A stretch of 64,000 bases of DNA, taken from NCBI RefSeq assembly GCF_018130765.1, contig NZ_JAFCJZ010000018.1:1-64000 (forward strand). The letters are read 5' to 3'. The notes under the pieces were generated by a model that saw only the letters and a program-made list of their open reading frames with translations, ran no database searches and was not told where the DNA came from. Every line of letters starts with the position of its first letter. Position 1 is the stretch's first letter. This stretch comes from Bradyrhizobium iriomotense (lineage in GTDB: Bacteria > Pseudomonadota > Alphaproteobacteria > Rhizobiales > Xanthobacteraceae). Below are positions 38,525 through 47,682 of the stretch, piece after piece. Both the position numbers and the translations under genes were made by a program.

Positions 38525-40549
38525 TCAAGCCGCCTCGGGCAGCCACACCGTGAATGTACTTCCGGACCCGACGCGGCTCTCCGCCGTGATCTGTCCGCCC
38601 TGCCGCTTGATCAGCGTCTGGCTGATGGAGAGGCCGAGCCCAGTGCCTTGCCGCCGTTTCGTCGTGTAGAAGGGATCGAAGATCTTTTCGATCACCTCAG
38701 TGCTCATGCCGATGCCGGTGTCGGCGACCTCGATGGCGACGCCTTGATGGCCGTCGCGCTCGGCATCGAAGGCGCGGAGCGTCAGGGTTCCGCCATCCGG
38801 CATGGCGTGGATCGCGTTGACGATCAGATTGACCAGTACCTGCTGCAGCTCGTTGCGGTTCATCAGCACCAACCGGCTGGCGCGGTCGTCCCTGATGACG
38901 GCGATCTCGGTCTTGTTCAGGAGATGCTGCACCAGCGGCAGACAGTCCGAAATGATGCTTGCCGGCGCATGGCGCTCGACATAGCCGGCATATTCCTCCG
39001 GCCTTGCAAACTGCAACAGCTTGGTCACGATCTGGCTGATGCGGTGAATCTGCTCGTCGAGCAGGCGGAACTCGACCTTCGCCTTGTCGGCATCGGCCCC
39101 GAACACACTGCGGATGACGTCGAGATTGCCCTGCATCACCGCGATCGGGTTGTTGATCTCGTGTGCGACGCCCGCGGTGATCTCGCCGATCGCAGCCAGC
39201 TTCTCCGACATGATGAGCTGCTTGGTGGTTGTCTCGAGCTTGAGATTGGCGTGCTCGAGATCCCGGGTCCGCTCCCGCACGCGGACGTTCAGTTCCTCGT
39301 TCCATTCCCGGAGCTGCCGGTCGCGTTCCTGGATCTGGTCGAGCAAGCTGTCGAGATTAACCGCGACGCGGCCGATCTCGTCACCCGAGGCAGGCATCCT
39401 AGTGCGGGCGGAGAGGTTCCCCCGCTCCACCTCGGTAATCGTCGCGGTAACGCGCTCCAGCGGCATGAAGATCGAGCTCGCCCAGCGCAGAAAGATCGGT
39501 ACGGTCGCGGCGGTGATCGCGATGAACGCCACGATGATGATCACCAGCGTCTGGTATTTGGCTTCGCTGAAAGGCTTTTCCAGAAAGCCGACATAGAGCA
39601 TGCCGACGCGCTTGCCATAACTGTCGACCAGCGGCTCGTAGGCGGAGATGTACCAGTCATTGACCACAAAGGCGCTGTCGAGCCAGGTGCGTCCTTCGCC
39701 CAGCACGGCCGAGCGTACCGCCGCCGAGACGCGCGTGCCGAGCGCGCGCCGTCCTTCGAACAGACGGACGTTGGTCGAGATCCGCACGTCCTCCAGGAAC
39801 AGCGTCGCGGTGCCCTGGCTGCCCTCCGGCAGGCTCGCCGCGCGATAGACGAGGTCGTTGATCGTGTCGATGAATTCGAGATTCTGGTTGAGCAGCGTGC
39901 CGCCGACCAGCGCCGCGGCGCCGCCGTCAGGCAGCATCGCGCGGCTCGCCGCATGCACGACCATGCCGCGCGTCTCGGTGCTGCGGTCGGTCGGCACCGC
40001 GTTCGGCGTCGGCACGAGGTCGAGGCGCGCGCGCTCAGCCAGGGTCGGCGAGATCGCGGCGAGCTCGTCATTGCCGAAAATGTCGATGCCGGTCGCCGGA
40101 ACCTGACCCGACAGCGCCGACATGATGATCGGCCAGTCATTTCTCGGTCGATGCTGCAACGGCGGCGATGAGGCCAGGATGTCGCCGCGGCCGTTGGTCA
40201 GATACAGGAAGTCGAGACCGATTTCCTTGCGGCTCTCGTCGAGCAGATCGCGCAGGGAGCCGCGCGCATCCGGCGCCAGCACCTCATGGAAGCGGGCCGA
40301 CAAGCTCAGCGCTCGGAGCTGGACGCCGGTCTTTTCGAGGATGCGGGCGAGATATTGGTGGGCGATGGTGAGATCGCCGTTCACCTTGGAGATCAAGGTC
40401 GCGTCGAATTTTGCGTTCCAGCGATAGATCGCGACGCCGAGCAAGAGCGGCAGGATGACCAGCATCGGCAACAGCGCGATCGCGAGCAGCCGGAAGCGCA
40501 CGGAGCGTCCCCGCACGGGTTCCTCGCTGCGGCCGGCCGCATCAGACAT
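38525..40549 (-). CDS. Sensor histidine kinase with periplasmic cache-type sensor
   Basis: 674 residues. A membrane helix near 22-42, a long periplasmic sensor resembling a cache domain (about 45-305, with GILYVGF-type ending VGMLYVGFLEKPF), a second helix near 315-338, HAMP, a coiled coil and a kinase core. The phospho-His is in GVAHEINNPIAVMQGN near 462; ATP-site boxes are NLIVNAIHAMPDGG, DTGIGM and GTGLGLSIS. The ATG at 40549 overlaps the response regulator stop by 8 bases. It probably senses a small organic acid, perhaps oxalate or formate, outside the cell. Confidence 0.93.
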   Translation of the reverse strand: MSDAAGRSEEPVRGRSVRFRLLAIALLPMLVILPLLLGVAIYRWNAKFDATLISKVNGDLTIAHQYLARILEKTGVQLRALSLSARFHEVLAPDARGSLRDLLDESRKEIGLDFLYLTNGRGDILASSPPLQHRPRNDWPIIMSALSGQVPATGIDIFGNDELAAISPTLAERARLDLVPTPNAVPTDRSTETRGMVVHAASRAMLPDGGAAALVGGTLLNQNLEFIDTINDLVYRAASLPEGSQGTATLFLEDVRISTNVRLFEGRRALGTRVSAAVRSAVLGEGRTWLDSAFVVNDWYISAYEPLVDSYGKRVGMLYVGFLEKPFSEAKYQTLVIIIVAFIAITAATVPIFLRWASSIFMPLERVTATITEVERGNLSARTRMPASGDEIGRVAVNLDSLLDQIQERDRQLREWNEELNVRVRERTRDLEHANLKLETTTKQLIMSEKLAAIGEITAGVAHEINNPIAVMQGNLDVIRSVFGADADKAKVEFRLLDEQIHRISQIVTKLLQFARPEEYAGYVERHAPASIISDCLPLVQHLLNKTEIAVIRDDRASRLVLMNRNELQQVLVNLIVNAIHAMPDGGTLTLRAFDAERDGHQGVAIEVADTGIGMSTEVIEKIFDPFYTTKRRQGTGLGLSISQTLIKRQGGQITAESRVGSGSTFTVWLPEAA

Positions 40550-41975
40550 CCCACAACGCGCATTTGCGGTCGATGGTCTTGCGCGAGATACCGAGCCGCC
40601 GCGCCGCCTCCTCGCGATTGCCATTGACCTCTTTCAGCACACCGAGGATGTGACGGCGCTCGAGCTCCGCGAGACTGTCGGCGGGCGCGGACTGGCCGTC
40701 GTTGCGGGGACCGGCGAAGTCGCCAGGGAAAGCGCCGAGAATCAGCGTGCGCTCGATCAAATTGCGCAGCTCGCGCACATTGCCCGGCCAGTCATAACTT
40801 GCGAGCGCCGCGCGCACCGAAGCGTCGATCGGGACCGGCGGCATGCCGAGCTGAGTCGACAGCTTGCTCATGAAGATGGCGGCGAGCTCCTGCACGTCGT
40901 CGCCGCGGTCCCTCAGGAGCGGCAGGTGGATCTGCATCACATTGAGGCGGTAGAACAGATCGGCTCGAAAGCGGCCCTTCTCGACCTCTTTCTGAAGCTC
41001 GGCATTGGTTGCGAAGATGAAACGCAGGTCGACCGGAACCTCGCGCTCGGAGCCGACGGGACGGACGCGGCGGTCCTCGAGAACACGGAGCAGCTTGCTC
41101 TGCATCGGCAGCGGCAGATCGCCAATCTCGTCGAGGAACAGCGTGCCGCCATGCGCATACAGGAACAGGCCTTCGCGCCCGGAATCGGCGCCGGTAAAGG
41201 CGCCCTTGATGTGTCCGAACAGCTCGGCCTCGATCATCTCGGGCGGGATCGCCGCGCAATTCACGGGCACGAAGGGCTTGTCGGCGCGGTCGGACAGCGA
41301 GTGGATCGAGCGCGCTGCCACTTCCTTGCCGGTGCCGGATTCGCCGGTAAGGAGAACCGAGGTCGGCAGGCGCGCGACGCGTGCGATGGTCTCACGTACG
41401 CGCAGCGTCGGCGCCGACTGTCCGATCAGGTTGTCGCGCAGGAAGGTGCGGTCGGACGAGGCGCGCAAAGCGTAGCGCAGCACATAGTTTTCGCGCTGGA
41501 GGCGGACGCGGTCGAGGCATCGCGCCACCGCGTTGAGGATCTGGTTGGAGCGGAACGGCTTGAGCACGAAATCGGCCGCGCCAGCGCGCAGAGCCTGGAT
41601 CGCGGTGTCGAGGTCGGCATAGGCGGTGATCAGGATCGCGTCGGCGAAAAAGCCGACAGCGCGCTGCTCTGCGAGCCAATCGACGCCATTCTTGCCCGGC
41701 ATGATGTTATCGAGAATGACGACGTCGTAGCGGTTGGAATCGAGCTTGCGCGAGGCCTGATCGGTGTCGGCCGCCTCGTCCACCAGCTTGCAGCGCGGCG
41801 CAAGCGTACGCATCAGGAAATTGCGCATGCCCGGCTCGTCGTCGACGATCAGGATGGAGGCCTGCGCCAGTGCGCTGAACTCGGGACCCGTGGCCGTCTT
41901 GCCGAGCTTGACGGCAGGCTCGCGGACCGCCGCGGAACCTGCGGCTGCGATTGCCTTCGATGTTGAGAGATCCAT
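40542..41975 (-). CDS. Sigma-54-dependent response regulator (NtrC family)
   Basis: 477 residues. The receiver domain spans about 40-150, with DDEPGM and the phospho-Asp in VVILDNIMPGKNG. The AAA+ sigma-54 activator domain spans about 175-405, with Walker A GESGTGKE, the sigma-54 contact loop GAFTGA, and Walker B FLDEIGDLP. A Fis-type helix-turn-helix ends the protein (NREEAARRLGISRKTIDRK). It is coupled to the kinase gene, and the twin palindromes with a sigma-54 promoter upstream of the antiporter give a likely target. Confidence 0.95.
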   Translation of the reverse strand: MDLSTSKAIAAAGSAAVREPAVKLGKTATGPEFSALAQASILIVDDEPGMRNFLMRTLAPRCKLVDEAADTDQASRKLDSNRYDVVILDNIMPGKNGVDWLAEQRAVGFFADAILITAYADLDTAIQALRAGAADFVLKPFRSNQILNAVARCLDRVRLQRENYVLRYALRASSDRTFLRDNLIGQSAPTLRVRETIARVARLPTSVLLTGESGTGKEVAARSIHSLSDRADKPFVPVNCAAIPPEMIEAELFGHIKGAFTGADSGREGLFLYAHGGTLFLDEIGDLPLPMQSKLLRVLEDRRVRPVGSEREVPVDLRFIFATNAELQKEVEKGRFRADLFYRLNVMQIHLPLLRDRGDDVQELAAIFMSKLSTQLGMPPVPIDASVRAALASYDWPGNVRELRNLIERTLILGAFPGDFAGPRNDGQSAPADSLAELERRHILGVLKEVNGNREEAARRLGISRKTIDRKCALWDV

Positions 41976-42100
41976 GCCGACGTCTTAGGTTTGAGATCAT
42001 CCACCGCAACAACCGGCGCCTTTTCGCACTGCAGCGAAGCTCCGGCCGTTCCCCGTGGGAGCACCATAGTCAAGCGTTGCGGCGGTGAACATTCGCCTTT

Positions 42101-42334
42101 CTACGGGCCGTCGCTCTTTTCGACCAGGAACACGATGCGCGCCTCGTTGCGCTCGGTGATCTCGACCTTGTCGCCGGTCTCGCGGATCAGGTTGGGGATG
42201 TCGATCACCGAGAGGGGATCGGTGCAGTGGACCTCGAGCTGGTCCCCTGCCTTGAGCGGCTTGAGCGCCTTGCGGGTCTTGAGGGCCGGTAGCGGGCATT
42301 TCAGCCCGGTGAGATCGAGTGTCGTCCTGGTCAT
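42101..42334 (-). CDS. TusA-family sulfur carrier
   Basis: 77 residues, a single TusA domain with the sulfur-accepting Cys in GLKCPLPALKTRKAL near 13. Members pass persulfide sulfur to tRNA modification, molybdenum cofactor or dissimilatory sulfur pathways. Its place directly upstream of moeA and mobB favours a role in sulfur supply for Mo-cofactor or FdhD-type sulfuration. That role is inferred. Confidence 0.88.
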   Translation of the reverse strand: MTRTTLDLTGLKCPLPALKTRKALKPLKAGDQLEVHCTDPLSVIDIPNLIRETGDKVEITERNEARIVFLVEKSDGP

Positions 42335-42380
42335 CGCGGCAACATGGCGGGGCGGGCCGGCGGCGTCAACGCGTGGGGCA

Positions 42381-43637
42381 TCAGATCAGGCCGGCATAGG
42401 GCAGGAAGCCGACGCTCTGCCCAGGCTCGACGCCCGTGACGGCTTCACCGAGCTCGACCAGGCCGTCGGTCTCGACCAGCGATGACAGGAGCCCCGCACC
42501 CTCGCGCGGAAACTTGGTTACCTCGAGCGCACCGTCCTGCCCCTTGCGCAGGAACGCGCGGACATATTCGCGCCGGCCTTCCTTCTTCCTGTAGGTGAAG
42601 GCGGCACGGACGGGGATCGGAACGATCGGCTCCGGGAGGGCACCCGCCAGCGCCAGCACCGTCGGCCGCACCACATGGACGAAGGTGACGAAGCTCGCGA
42701 CCGGGTTGCCGGGCAGGCCGATCAGCGGCGTGCCGCCGATGATGCCCATCGCCACGGGACGGCCCGGCTTGATCGCCATCCGCCACAGCACGAGCGAGCC
42801 GGCACTCTCGACCGCCGCCTTGACGTGATCCTCCTCGCCGGTCGAGACACCACCGGTGGTGAGAATCAGATCATGCGCGCCTGCCACCTGCTTCAGGCCG
42901 CTCGCAAGCGATGTTCGCTCGTCGCGCAAGATGCCGAGATCGCTGACCTCGCAGCCGAGCCGGCGCAGCATTGCCATCAGCATGAAGCGATTGGAATCGA
43001 ACAGCTGCGAGGCCTCGCGCGGCGCGCCGGGCGAAGCCAGCTCGTCGCCGGTCGAGAACACCGCGACGCGGAGGCGCCTGACGACGTCAAGCCTGACAAG
43101 GCCGAACGCCGCGGCAAGCGCGACATGCTGTGGTCGCAAGCGCTGGCCGGCGCGCAGCGCAACGTGTCCCTTGGGAATGTCCTCGCCGGCAGGACGGACA
43201 TTCGCGCCCGGCTTCAGCCCCGGCGGCAGCACGATCCGGCCTGACGCATCGATGCGGACATCCTCCTGCATGAAGACGGTTTCGGCGTCCGGTGGCATCG
43301 GCGCACCCGTGAAGATGCGTGCGGTGTGGCCAGGCTTGATCGCTGCCTGCGCAAGACCGCCGGCCTGGATGCGGCCGTCGAGCGGGAATGCCTGCTCCGC
43401 AGCTTGCGGAAGGTCCGCGTTGCGCACGGCGTAACCGTCGACCGCGGAGTTGGTGAACGGCGGCAGCGGCAGGGGCGCCGCGATATCGCGCGCCAGCACG
43501 CGCCCGTCGGCATCGACGAGCGCCACGGTTTCCAGATCGGCGATCGCGTTGACGCGCGTGGTGATCAGGCCAACGGCCTCGTCGACCGACATCATCGGTC
43601 CGCCGAAGGCAAAGCAATCGTCCGACAGTTGCGCCAT
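42381..43637 (-). CDS. moeA: Molybdopterin molybdenumtransferase MoeA
   Basis: 418 residues of normal MoeA length, inserting molybdate into adenylylated molybdopterin. Present are TNSAVDGYAV near 55-65, GAPMPPDAETVFMQEDV, VFSTGDELASPG, LILTTGGVSTGEEDHV and GLPGNPVASFVTFV. This is the standard housekeeping-type copy; two other MoeA-family genes lie at 47683 and 49648. It follows mobB by 9 bases in the same direction. Confidence 0.95.
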   Translation of the reverse strand: MAQLSDDCFAFGGPMMSVDEAVGLITTRVNAIADLETVALVDADGRVLARDIAAPLPLPPFTNSAVDGYAVRNADLPQAAEQAFPLDGRIQAGGLAQAAIKPGHTARIFTGAPMPPDAETVFMQEDVRIDASGRIVLPPGLKPGANVRPAGEDIPKGHVALRAGQRLRPQHVALAAAFGLVRLDVVRRLRVAVFSTGDELASPGAPREASQLFDSNRFMLMAMLRRLGCEVSDLGILRDERTSLASGLKQVAGAHDLILTTGGVSTGEEDHVKAAVESAGSLVLWRMAIKPGRPVAMGIIGGTPLIGLPGNPVASFVTFVHVVRPTVLALAGALPEPIVPIPVRAAFTYRKKEGRREYVRAFLRKGQDGALEVTKFPREGAGLLSSLVETDGLVELGEAVTGVEPGQSVGFLPYAGLI

Positions 43638-43646
43638 GGTGCCTCG

Positions 43647-44174
43647 TCAGCGTATCGCGGCGCTTCTTGCCACCGCTTCCTCGACCGGCATTGCCGCACG
43701 GAGCAGCAGCGCGGCCACAGCGGGGATATCATCGAGATGGACGGTCGGCAGCCGGGTTTCAACCGCCGCGTCGGTCGCGATCCCGGCAATTCCGGGGTCG
43801 TCCGGAAACAGCAGCGGCTTGCCATTGGCTGCGCGATGCACCTCGATCTTGCGATGCGGCTCACGCTTGAACCCCTCGACAACGACGAGATCGACGGCGG
43901 AGAGCTTGCTCAATAATTCCGGCAGCCGCGGCTCCGCCGCGCCGCGCAATTCATGCATCAAGGCCCATCGATTTGACGAAGCCACCAGCACCTCGGCCGC
44001 GCCGGCCTCGCGGTGGCGCCAGGAATCCTTGCCGGGCACGTCGACGTCGAACTGATGATGCGCATGCTTGATGACGGAGACGCGCAGGCCCTGCGCGTTG
44101 AAATGCGGGATCAGCCGCGTCAACAGCGTGGTCTTTCCCGCACCACTCCAGCCTGCAAGGCCGATGACTTTCAT
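43647..44174 (-). CDS. mobB: Molybdopterin-guanine dinucleotide biosynthesis adaptor MobB
   Basis: 175 residues, a P-loop GTP-binding protein (GLAGWSGAGKTTLLTRLIPHF). It supports MobA in attaching GMP to molybdopterin, the cofactor form needed by formate dehydrogenase. Conserved parts IKHAHHQFDVD and VVEGFKREPHRKIEVHR are present. It starts 56 bases before a small palindromic repeat and leads moeA. Confidence 0.94.
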   Translation of the reverse strand: MKVIGLAGWSGAGKTTLLTRLIPHFNAQGLRVSVIKHAHHQFDVDVPGKDSWRHREAGAAEVLVASSNRWALMHELRGAAEPRLPELLSKLSAVDLVVVEGFKREPHRKIEVHRAANGKPLLFPDDPGIAGIATDAAVETRLPTVHLDDIPAVAALLLRAAMPVEEAVARSAAIR

Positions 44175-44230
44175 AACCGTTCGATCTCCACCAACGGCTC
44201 GCCAGCCGATGGAACCACCAGCCTCTCCCC

Positions 44231-44315
44231 GTCATTGCGAGGAGCGTAGCGACGAAGCAATCCAGACTGCCACCGAGGATATAGTTCTGGATTGCTTCGC
44301 TGCGCTCGCAATGAC
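44231..44315. repeat. Palindromic repeat with GTCATTGCGAG / CTCGCAATGAC ends
   Basis: Outer arms GTCATTGCGAGGAGCG and its near-inverse CGCTCGCAATGAC, then GAAGCAATCCAGA and TCTGGATTGCTTC inverse copies around a 24-base centre. It sits between the divergent mobB and fdhD genes, near their promoters. This resembles a repeat common in Nitrobacteraceae genomes (recalled, not searched). Confidence 0.85.
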
Positions 44316-44389
44316 GAACGGAGGCATTTCACCCATTCCCCGCCATGCTTATATCGGCTTGAGCGGAATGTCATGCTAACCTCGCAGCC

Positions 44390-45280
44390 ATGATGAAGAT
44401 CGACAAAGCCCCGGTGCCCCTGATCGTCCCCAACCCGGACGACCCGCGCCTGACCCAGAGCGTGACCGGCACCGACCAGACCGGCGCCAGGGTCGAGATC
44501 AAGGTCCCGATGGAGCGGCCGCTGACGCTCTACCTGAACTCGCAGGAGATCGTCACCATGATGACGATCGGCGACTATCCGGAATATCTGGCGCTCGGCT
44601 ACCTGCTGAACCAGAACATGCTGAAATATAATGACGTGGTCACCGAGGTCGAATACGACGACGACCTTCAGGTGGTCGTCGTGCGCACCGAGCACCACAC
44701 CAATTTCGAGGCCAAGCTGAAGAAGCGCACGCAGACCTCGGGCTGCGCGCAGGGCACAGCCTTCGGGGACCTGCTGGAGGCGGTCGAAAGCGTCGCACTG
44801 CCGAAAGCGGAGCTGCGCACCTCCTGGCTCTACCAGATGACGCAGACCATCAACACCATGCCCTCGCTGTACCTCGAGGCCGGCGCGATCCATGGCTGCG
44901 TGCTGTGCAAGGAGGGCACGCCGCTCTGCTACACCGAAGACGTCGGCCGGCACAATGCCGTCGACAAGATCGCCGGCTGGATGTACCGCCACGGCGTCGA
45001 CCCTAGCGACAAGATCCTCTACACCACGGGACGCCTCACCTCGGAGATGGTGATCAAGACCGTGCGGATGGGCATTCCGATCCTGGTGTCGCGCTCCGGC
45101 TTCACCGCCTGGGGCGTCGATCTTGCACGACAGGTCGGGCTGACGCTGGTCGGCCGCACGCGCGGAAAGCGCTTCATTGTGCTCGCGGGCGAGGAGCGCA
45201 TCGTCTACGACCAGAACCTCGCTTACGTCGAGGAGGAGTCGGCGAAGCACAAACGCAAGGGTGAAGGTGGTGACGACTGA
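44390..45280 (+). CDS. fdhD: Formate dehydrogenase accessory sulfurtransferase FdhD
   Basis: 296 residues, sulfurating the Mo cofactor of formate dehydrogenase before insertion. It shows [21 protein letters not shown] near 50-70, the single Cys C119 in SGCAQGT where E. coli has a two-Cys loop, and [15 protein letters not shown] near 180. It is divergent from mobB and overlaps mobA. It fits the formate dehydrogenase at 31406-35874. Confidence 0.95.
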   Translation: MMKIDKAPVPLIVPNPDDPRLTQSVTGTDQTGARVEIKVPMERPLTLYLNSQEIVTMMTIGDYPEYLALGYLLNQNMLKYNDVVTEVEYDDDLQVVVVRTEHHTNFEAKLKKRTQTSGCAQGTAFGDLLEAVESVALPKAELRTSWLYQMTQTINTMPSLYLEAGAIHGCVLCKEGTPLCYTEDVGRHNAVDKIAGWMYRHGVDPSDKILYTTGRLTSEMVIKTVRMGIPILVSRSGFTAWGVDLARQVGLTLVGRTRGKRFIVLAGEERIVYDQNLAYVEEESAKHKRKGEGGDD

Positions 45281-45902
45281 CATTCCGCTGACGCAAGGCG
45301 TGCTGCTCGCCGGTGGCCTCGCGCGGCGCATGGGCGGTGGCGACAAGCCGATGCGCACCATCGGCGGCCGCACCATTCTGGAGCGCGTGATCGCGCGCCT
45401 TTCGCCCCAATGCAGCGGGCTGATCCTCAACGCGAACGGCGATCCCGCGCGTTTCGCAGCCTTCGGCCTGGAGGTCGTCGCCGACGACGTGCCCGGCTTT
45501 CCCGGCCCGCTCGCCGGCATCCTCGCCGCGCTCGACTGGACCGCCGCGAACCGGCCTGACATCGCATGGGTGCTCAGCGCCGCCGGCGACTGCCCGTTCC
45601 TGCCGCGCGATCTGGTCGCACGCCTGCACGAAGCGCGGAGCCGAGAGAATGCGCAGCTCGCGGTCGCGGCATCCGGCGATCAGTCGCATCCGGTGATCGG
45701 GCTATGGCGTGTTGCCCTGCGCGACGAGCTGCGTCACGCGCTGGTCGTCGAGGATCTCCGCAAGATCGACCGCTGGACTGCGCGCTATCCGCTCGCAACG
45801 GTGACCTGGCCGGCCGAGCCACTCGATCCGTTCTTCAACGCCAACACGGTCGAGGACATCGCCGAAGCGGAGCGGCTGGCCGCGCTGGATGACGCATCCT
45901 AG
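45270..45902 (+). CDS. mobA: Molybdenum cofactor guanylyltransferase MobA
   Basis: 210 residues. The nucleotide motif [18 protein letters not shown] is at the N-terminus, followed by [15 protein letters not shown] and [16 protein letters not shown]. It transfers GMP from GTP to molybdopterin. I pick the GTG at 45270, which has AAGGG at good spacing and overlaps fdhD by 11 bases; the ATG at 45177 would lie deep inside fdhD. Confidence 0.93.
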   Translation: MTTDIPLTQGVLLAGGLARRMGGGDKPMRTIGGRTILERVIARLSPQCSGLILNANGDPARFAAFGLEVVADDVPGFPGPLAGILAALDWTAANRPDIAWVLSAAGDCPFLPRDLVARLHEARSRENAQLAVAASGDQSHPVIGLWRVALRDELRHALVVEDLRKIDRWTARYPLATVTWPAEPLDPFFNANTVEDIAEAERLAALDDAS

Positions 45903-45907
45903 CGAAC

Positions 45908-46207
45908 TTACGATTTGGGAAACTCGTTGAGGAGCTGCGCCCAGATGATAGCGAAGGCGATCAGGCCGCAGAGACCGACGGCTGTGGTCAATCGCGGCAG
46001 GCGCCCGATGGCGACCAGCAGCCAGGCCGGCAGGAAGAACAATCCGAAGATCATGCCGAGCGGGAATACCGCGAGCCATTGAAAGCCGGTGCCGTCGCCC
46101 GGCGGAACATGGGCGATGAAATAGAAGGTATAGAGCCAGAACAGCGTCCCGGCAGCCGCGACGAGGGCCGCGATCTTGCGGAAATTGAGGGGTCTTGATG
46201 CGGTCAT
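45908..46207 (-). CDS. Small membrane protein of unknown function
   Basis: 99 residues with three predicted membrane helices (about 12-35, 45-65 and 72-90) and a cytoplasmic start MTASRPLNFRK. No known family recognised. The ATG at 46207 starts the hydrophobic part; the longer frame to 46309 is ignored. It converges on mobA with a 5-base gap and is divergent from the small gene at 46312. Confidence 0.7.
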   Translation of the reverse strand: MTASRPLNFRKIAALVAAAGTLFWLYTFYFIAHVPPGDGTGFQWLAVFPLGMIFGLFFLPAWLLVAIGRLPRLTTAVGLCGLIAFAIIWAQLLNEFPKS

Positions 46208-46311
46208 GGCATGCCTTGGTCGCGGCGGCAGCCCTCCGAGTTCACAGGGATATTGAACCGGACCGGGAAGGACTGCGACCACTGAGCGGGACGCATGCCC
46301 CCGGATCAACC

Positions 46312-46533
46312 ATGGCCGACTCGCTCCTCAGTGCCTTTTTCGCAGTCGTCGATTTCGCGTTCGATCTCTCCGCCACGATCGACAACACGAAGCGGCTGAG
46401 CAAGCCTGATATCGTCGAGGTCCCGCCGGACCCGAAGCCGCTGCCACCCGCCGCGCAGCGTGCGCTGGCCGAAGCCGAGGAACGTGAGCGCAAACGCAAT
46501 CAGGCCGCCAGCGGCACCGACCAGGCGTCGTAG
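46312..46533 (+). CDS. Small hypothetical protein
   Basis: 73 residues. A hydrophobic first 20 residues (ADSLLSAFFAVVDFAFDL), then a polar Pro-rich linker (EVPPDPKPLPP) and a charged helix rich in Glu/Arg. No family recognised. Its last 34 bases overlap the convergent flavin monooxygenase gene, which is real, so one or both 3' ends share sequence. Confidence is moderate because only length, codon bias and a good ATG support it. Confidence 0.5.
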   Translation: MADSLLSAFFAVVDFAFDLSATIDNTKRLSKPDIVEVPPDPKPLPPAAQRALAEAEERERKRNQAASGTDQAS

Positions 46534-47630
46534 CCGTAGACCCAGCTCGTATCGGTCCGCTCCTTCAGCCAGACGTTGGCGCGCGATGTCTCCTGAACCC
46601 GTGTGGTCCGTCCTTTCCGCGTCGCCTCGAAGCGGCTGAATGCGTCGGCAACGCCGTCACGGTCGACGCCATCGAGACAGCGCGACAGCACGGCGGCATC
46701 CTCGATCGCCATGGCCGCGCCCTGCGCCATGTAGGGCGTCATGGGATGGCAGGCATCCCCGAGCAGCGTCACCTTGCCGTCGGCCCAGCGATCGAGCGCC
46801 TCGCGATCCATGATCGCCCATTTGTGCACGTCGGGGCACGCCGCGAGCACCCGACCGACCTGGGGATGAAAGCCTTCAAACGAAGCGCGCAGATCGCGCA
46901 CATCGCCCTTCGCCGACCATGACTCGATGCGGAAATCCGGCTCGGGCTGGCTGGTGACGAGATAAACCTCGCTGCGATCCGGCTTGACGTAATAGATGAC
47001 GATGTGGCGGTCCTCGCCCCACCACTTCGTGCAGTCGTCGATCCTCTCGCCGCCGAGCAGAGCGGCCGGATAGGTGGTGCGATAGGCGATGCGACCGGTG
47101 AACCTCGCCGGTGCGGTGTCGAACAGGATGTCGCGCGCCGTCGAATGCACGCCGTCTGCGCCGACCACGGCGTCGGCAACGGCGCTGGTGCCATCGGCAA
47201 AGGTCAGCCGGATGCCATCGCCGGTGTCATCCAGACCGACCAGCTTGTGGCTGAGCCGCACGACTTCACGCGGCACCACGCTCGCCAGCGCCGCATGCAG
47301 ATCGCCGCGATGGGCGAGCAGGTAGGGCGCGCCGAACTTCTCTTCCGCGCTCTCGCCGAAGATCATGTCGAACTTGACGTCGCCGCTGCGCCAATCGCGA
47401 TTGTTCCAGGAACGTGGATAGAAGGACTGGCTGCGCATGCGCTCTTCCAGGCCAAGCGCGCGCAACACCTTCATGGCGTTGCAGCCGATCTGGATGCCGG
47501 CACCGATGCGGGCAAATTGCGAAGCCTGCTCGTAGACCATCACGTCGATGCCGACACGTCTCAGCGCCGCAGCAGTCGCAAGCCCGCCCATGCCGGCACC
47601 GACGATCGCAACCAAAAGCGGCCTTGCCAT
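46500..47630 (-). CDS. FAD monooxygenase, NicC-like (6-hydroxynicotinate 3-monooxygenase type)
   Basis: 376 residues. FAD motif IVGAGMGGLATAAALRR, DG motif VVGADGVHSTAR near 160, GDACHPMTPYMAQGAAMAIEDA near 285, and a C-terminal WVYGYDAWS that resembles the NicC C-terminus. The CTKWWGEDRHIVIYYV segment is also NicC-like. NicC removes CO2 from 6-hydroxynicotinate while hydroxylating it. It is the last gene of a likely tupA - moeA-like - moeA-PBP operon, 52 bases downstream. The substrate is uncertain; another hydroxy-aromatic is possible. Confidence 0.85.
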   Translation of the reverse strand: MARPLLVAIVGAGMGGLATAAALRRVGIDVMVYEQASQFARIGAGIQIGCNAMKVLRALGLEERMRSQSFYPRSWNNRDWRSGDVKFDMIFGESAEEKFGAPYLLAHRGDLHAALASVVPREVVRLSHKLVGLDDTGDGIRLTFADGTSAVADAVVGADGVHSTARDILFDTAPARFTGRIAYRTTYPAALLGGERIDDCTKWWGEDRHIVIYYVKPDRSEVYLVTSQPEPDFRIESWSAKGDVRDLRASFEGFHPQVGRVLAACPDVHKWAIMDREALDRWADGKVTLLGDACHPMTPYMAQGAAMAIEDAAVLSRCLDGVDRDGVADAFSRFEATRKGRTTRVQETSRANVWLKERTDTSWVYGYDAWSVPLAA

Positions 47631-47682
47631 CGCGTCCCCCACCCTGTCCGTCGCGCAGCTTGAACGCCGCGTCGTCGTGCCT

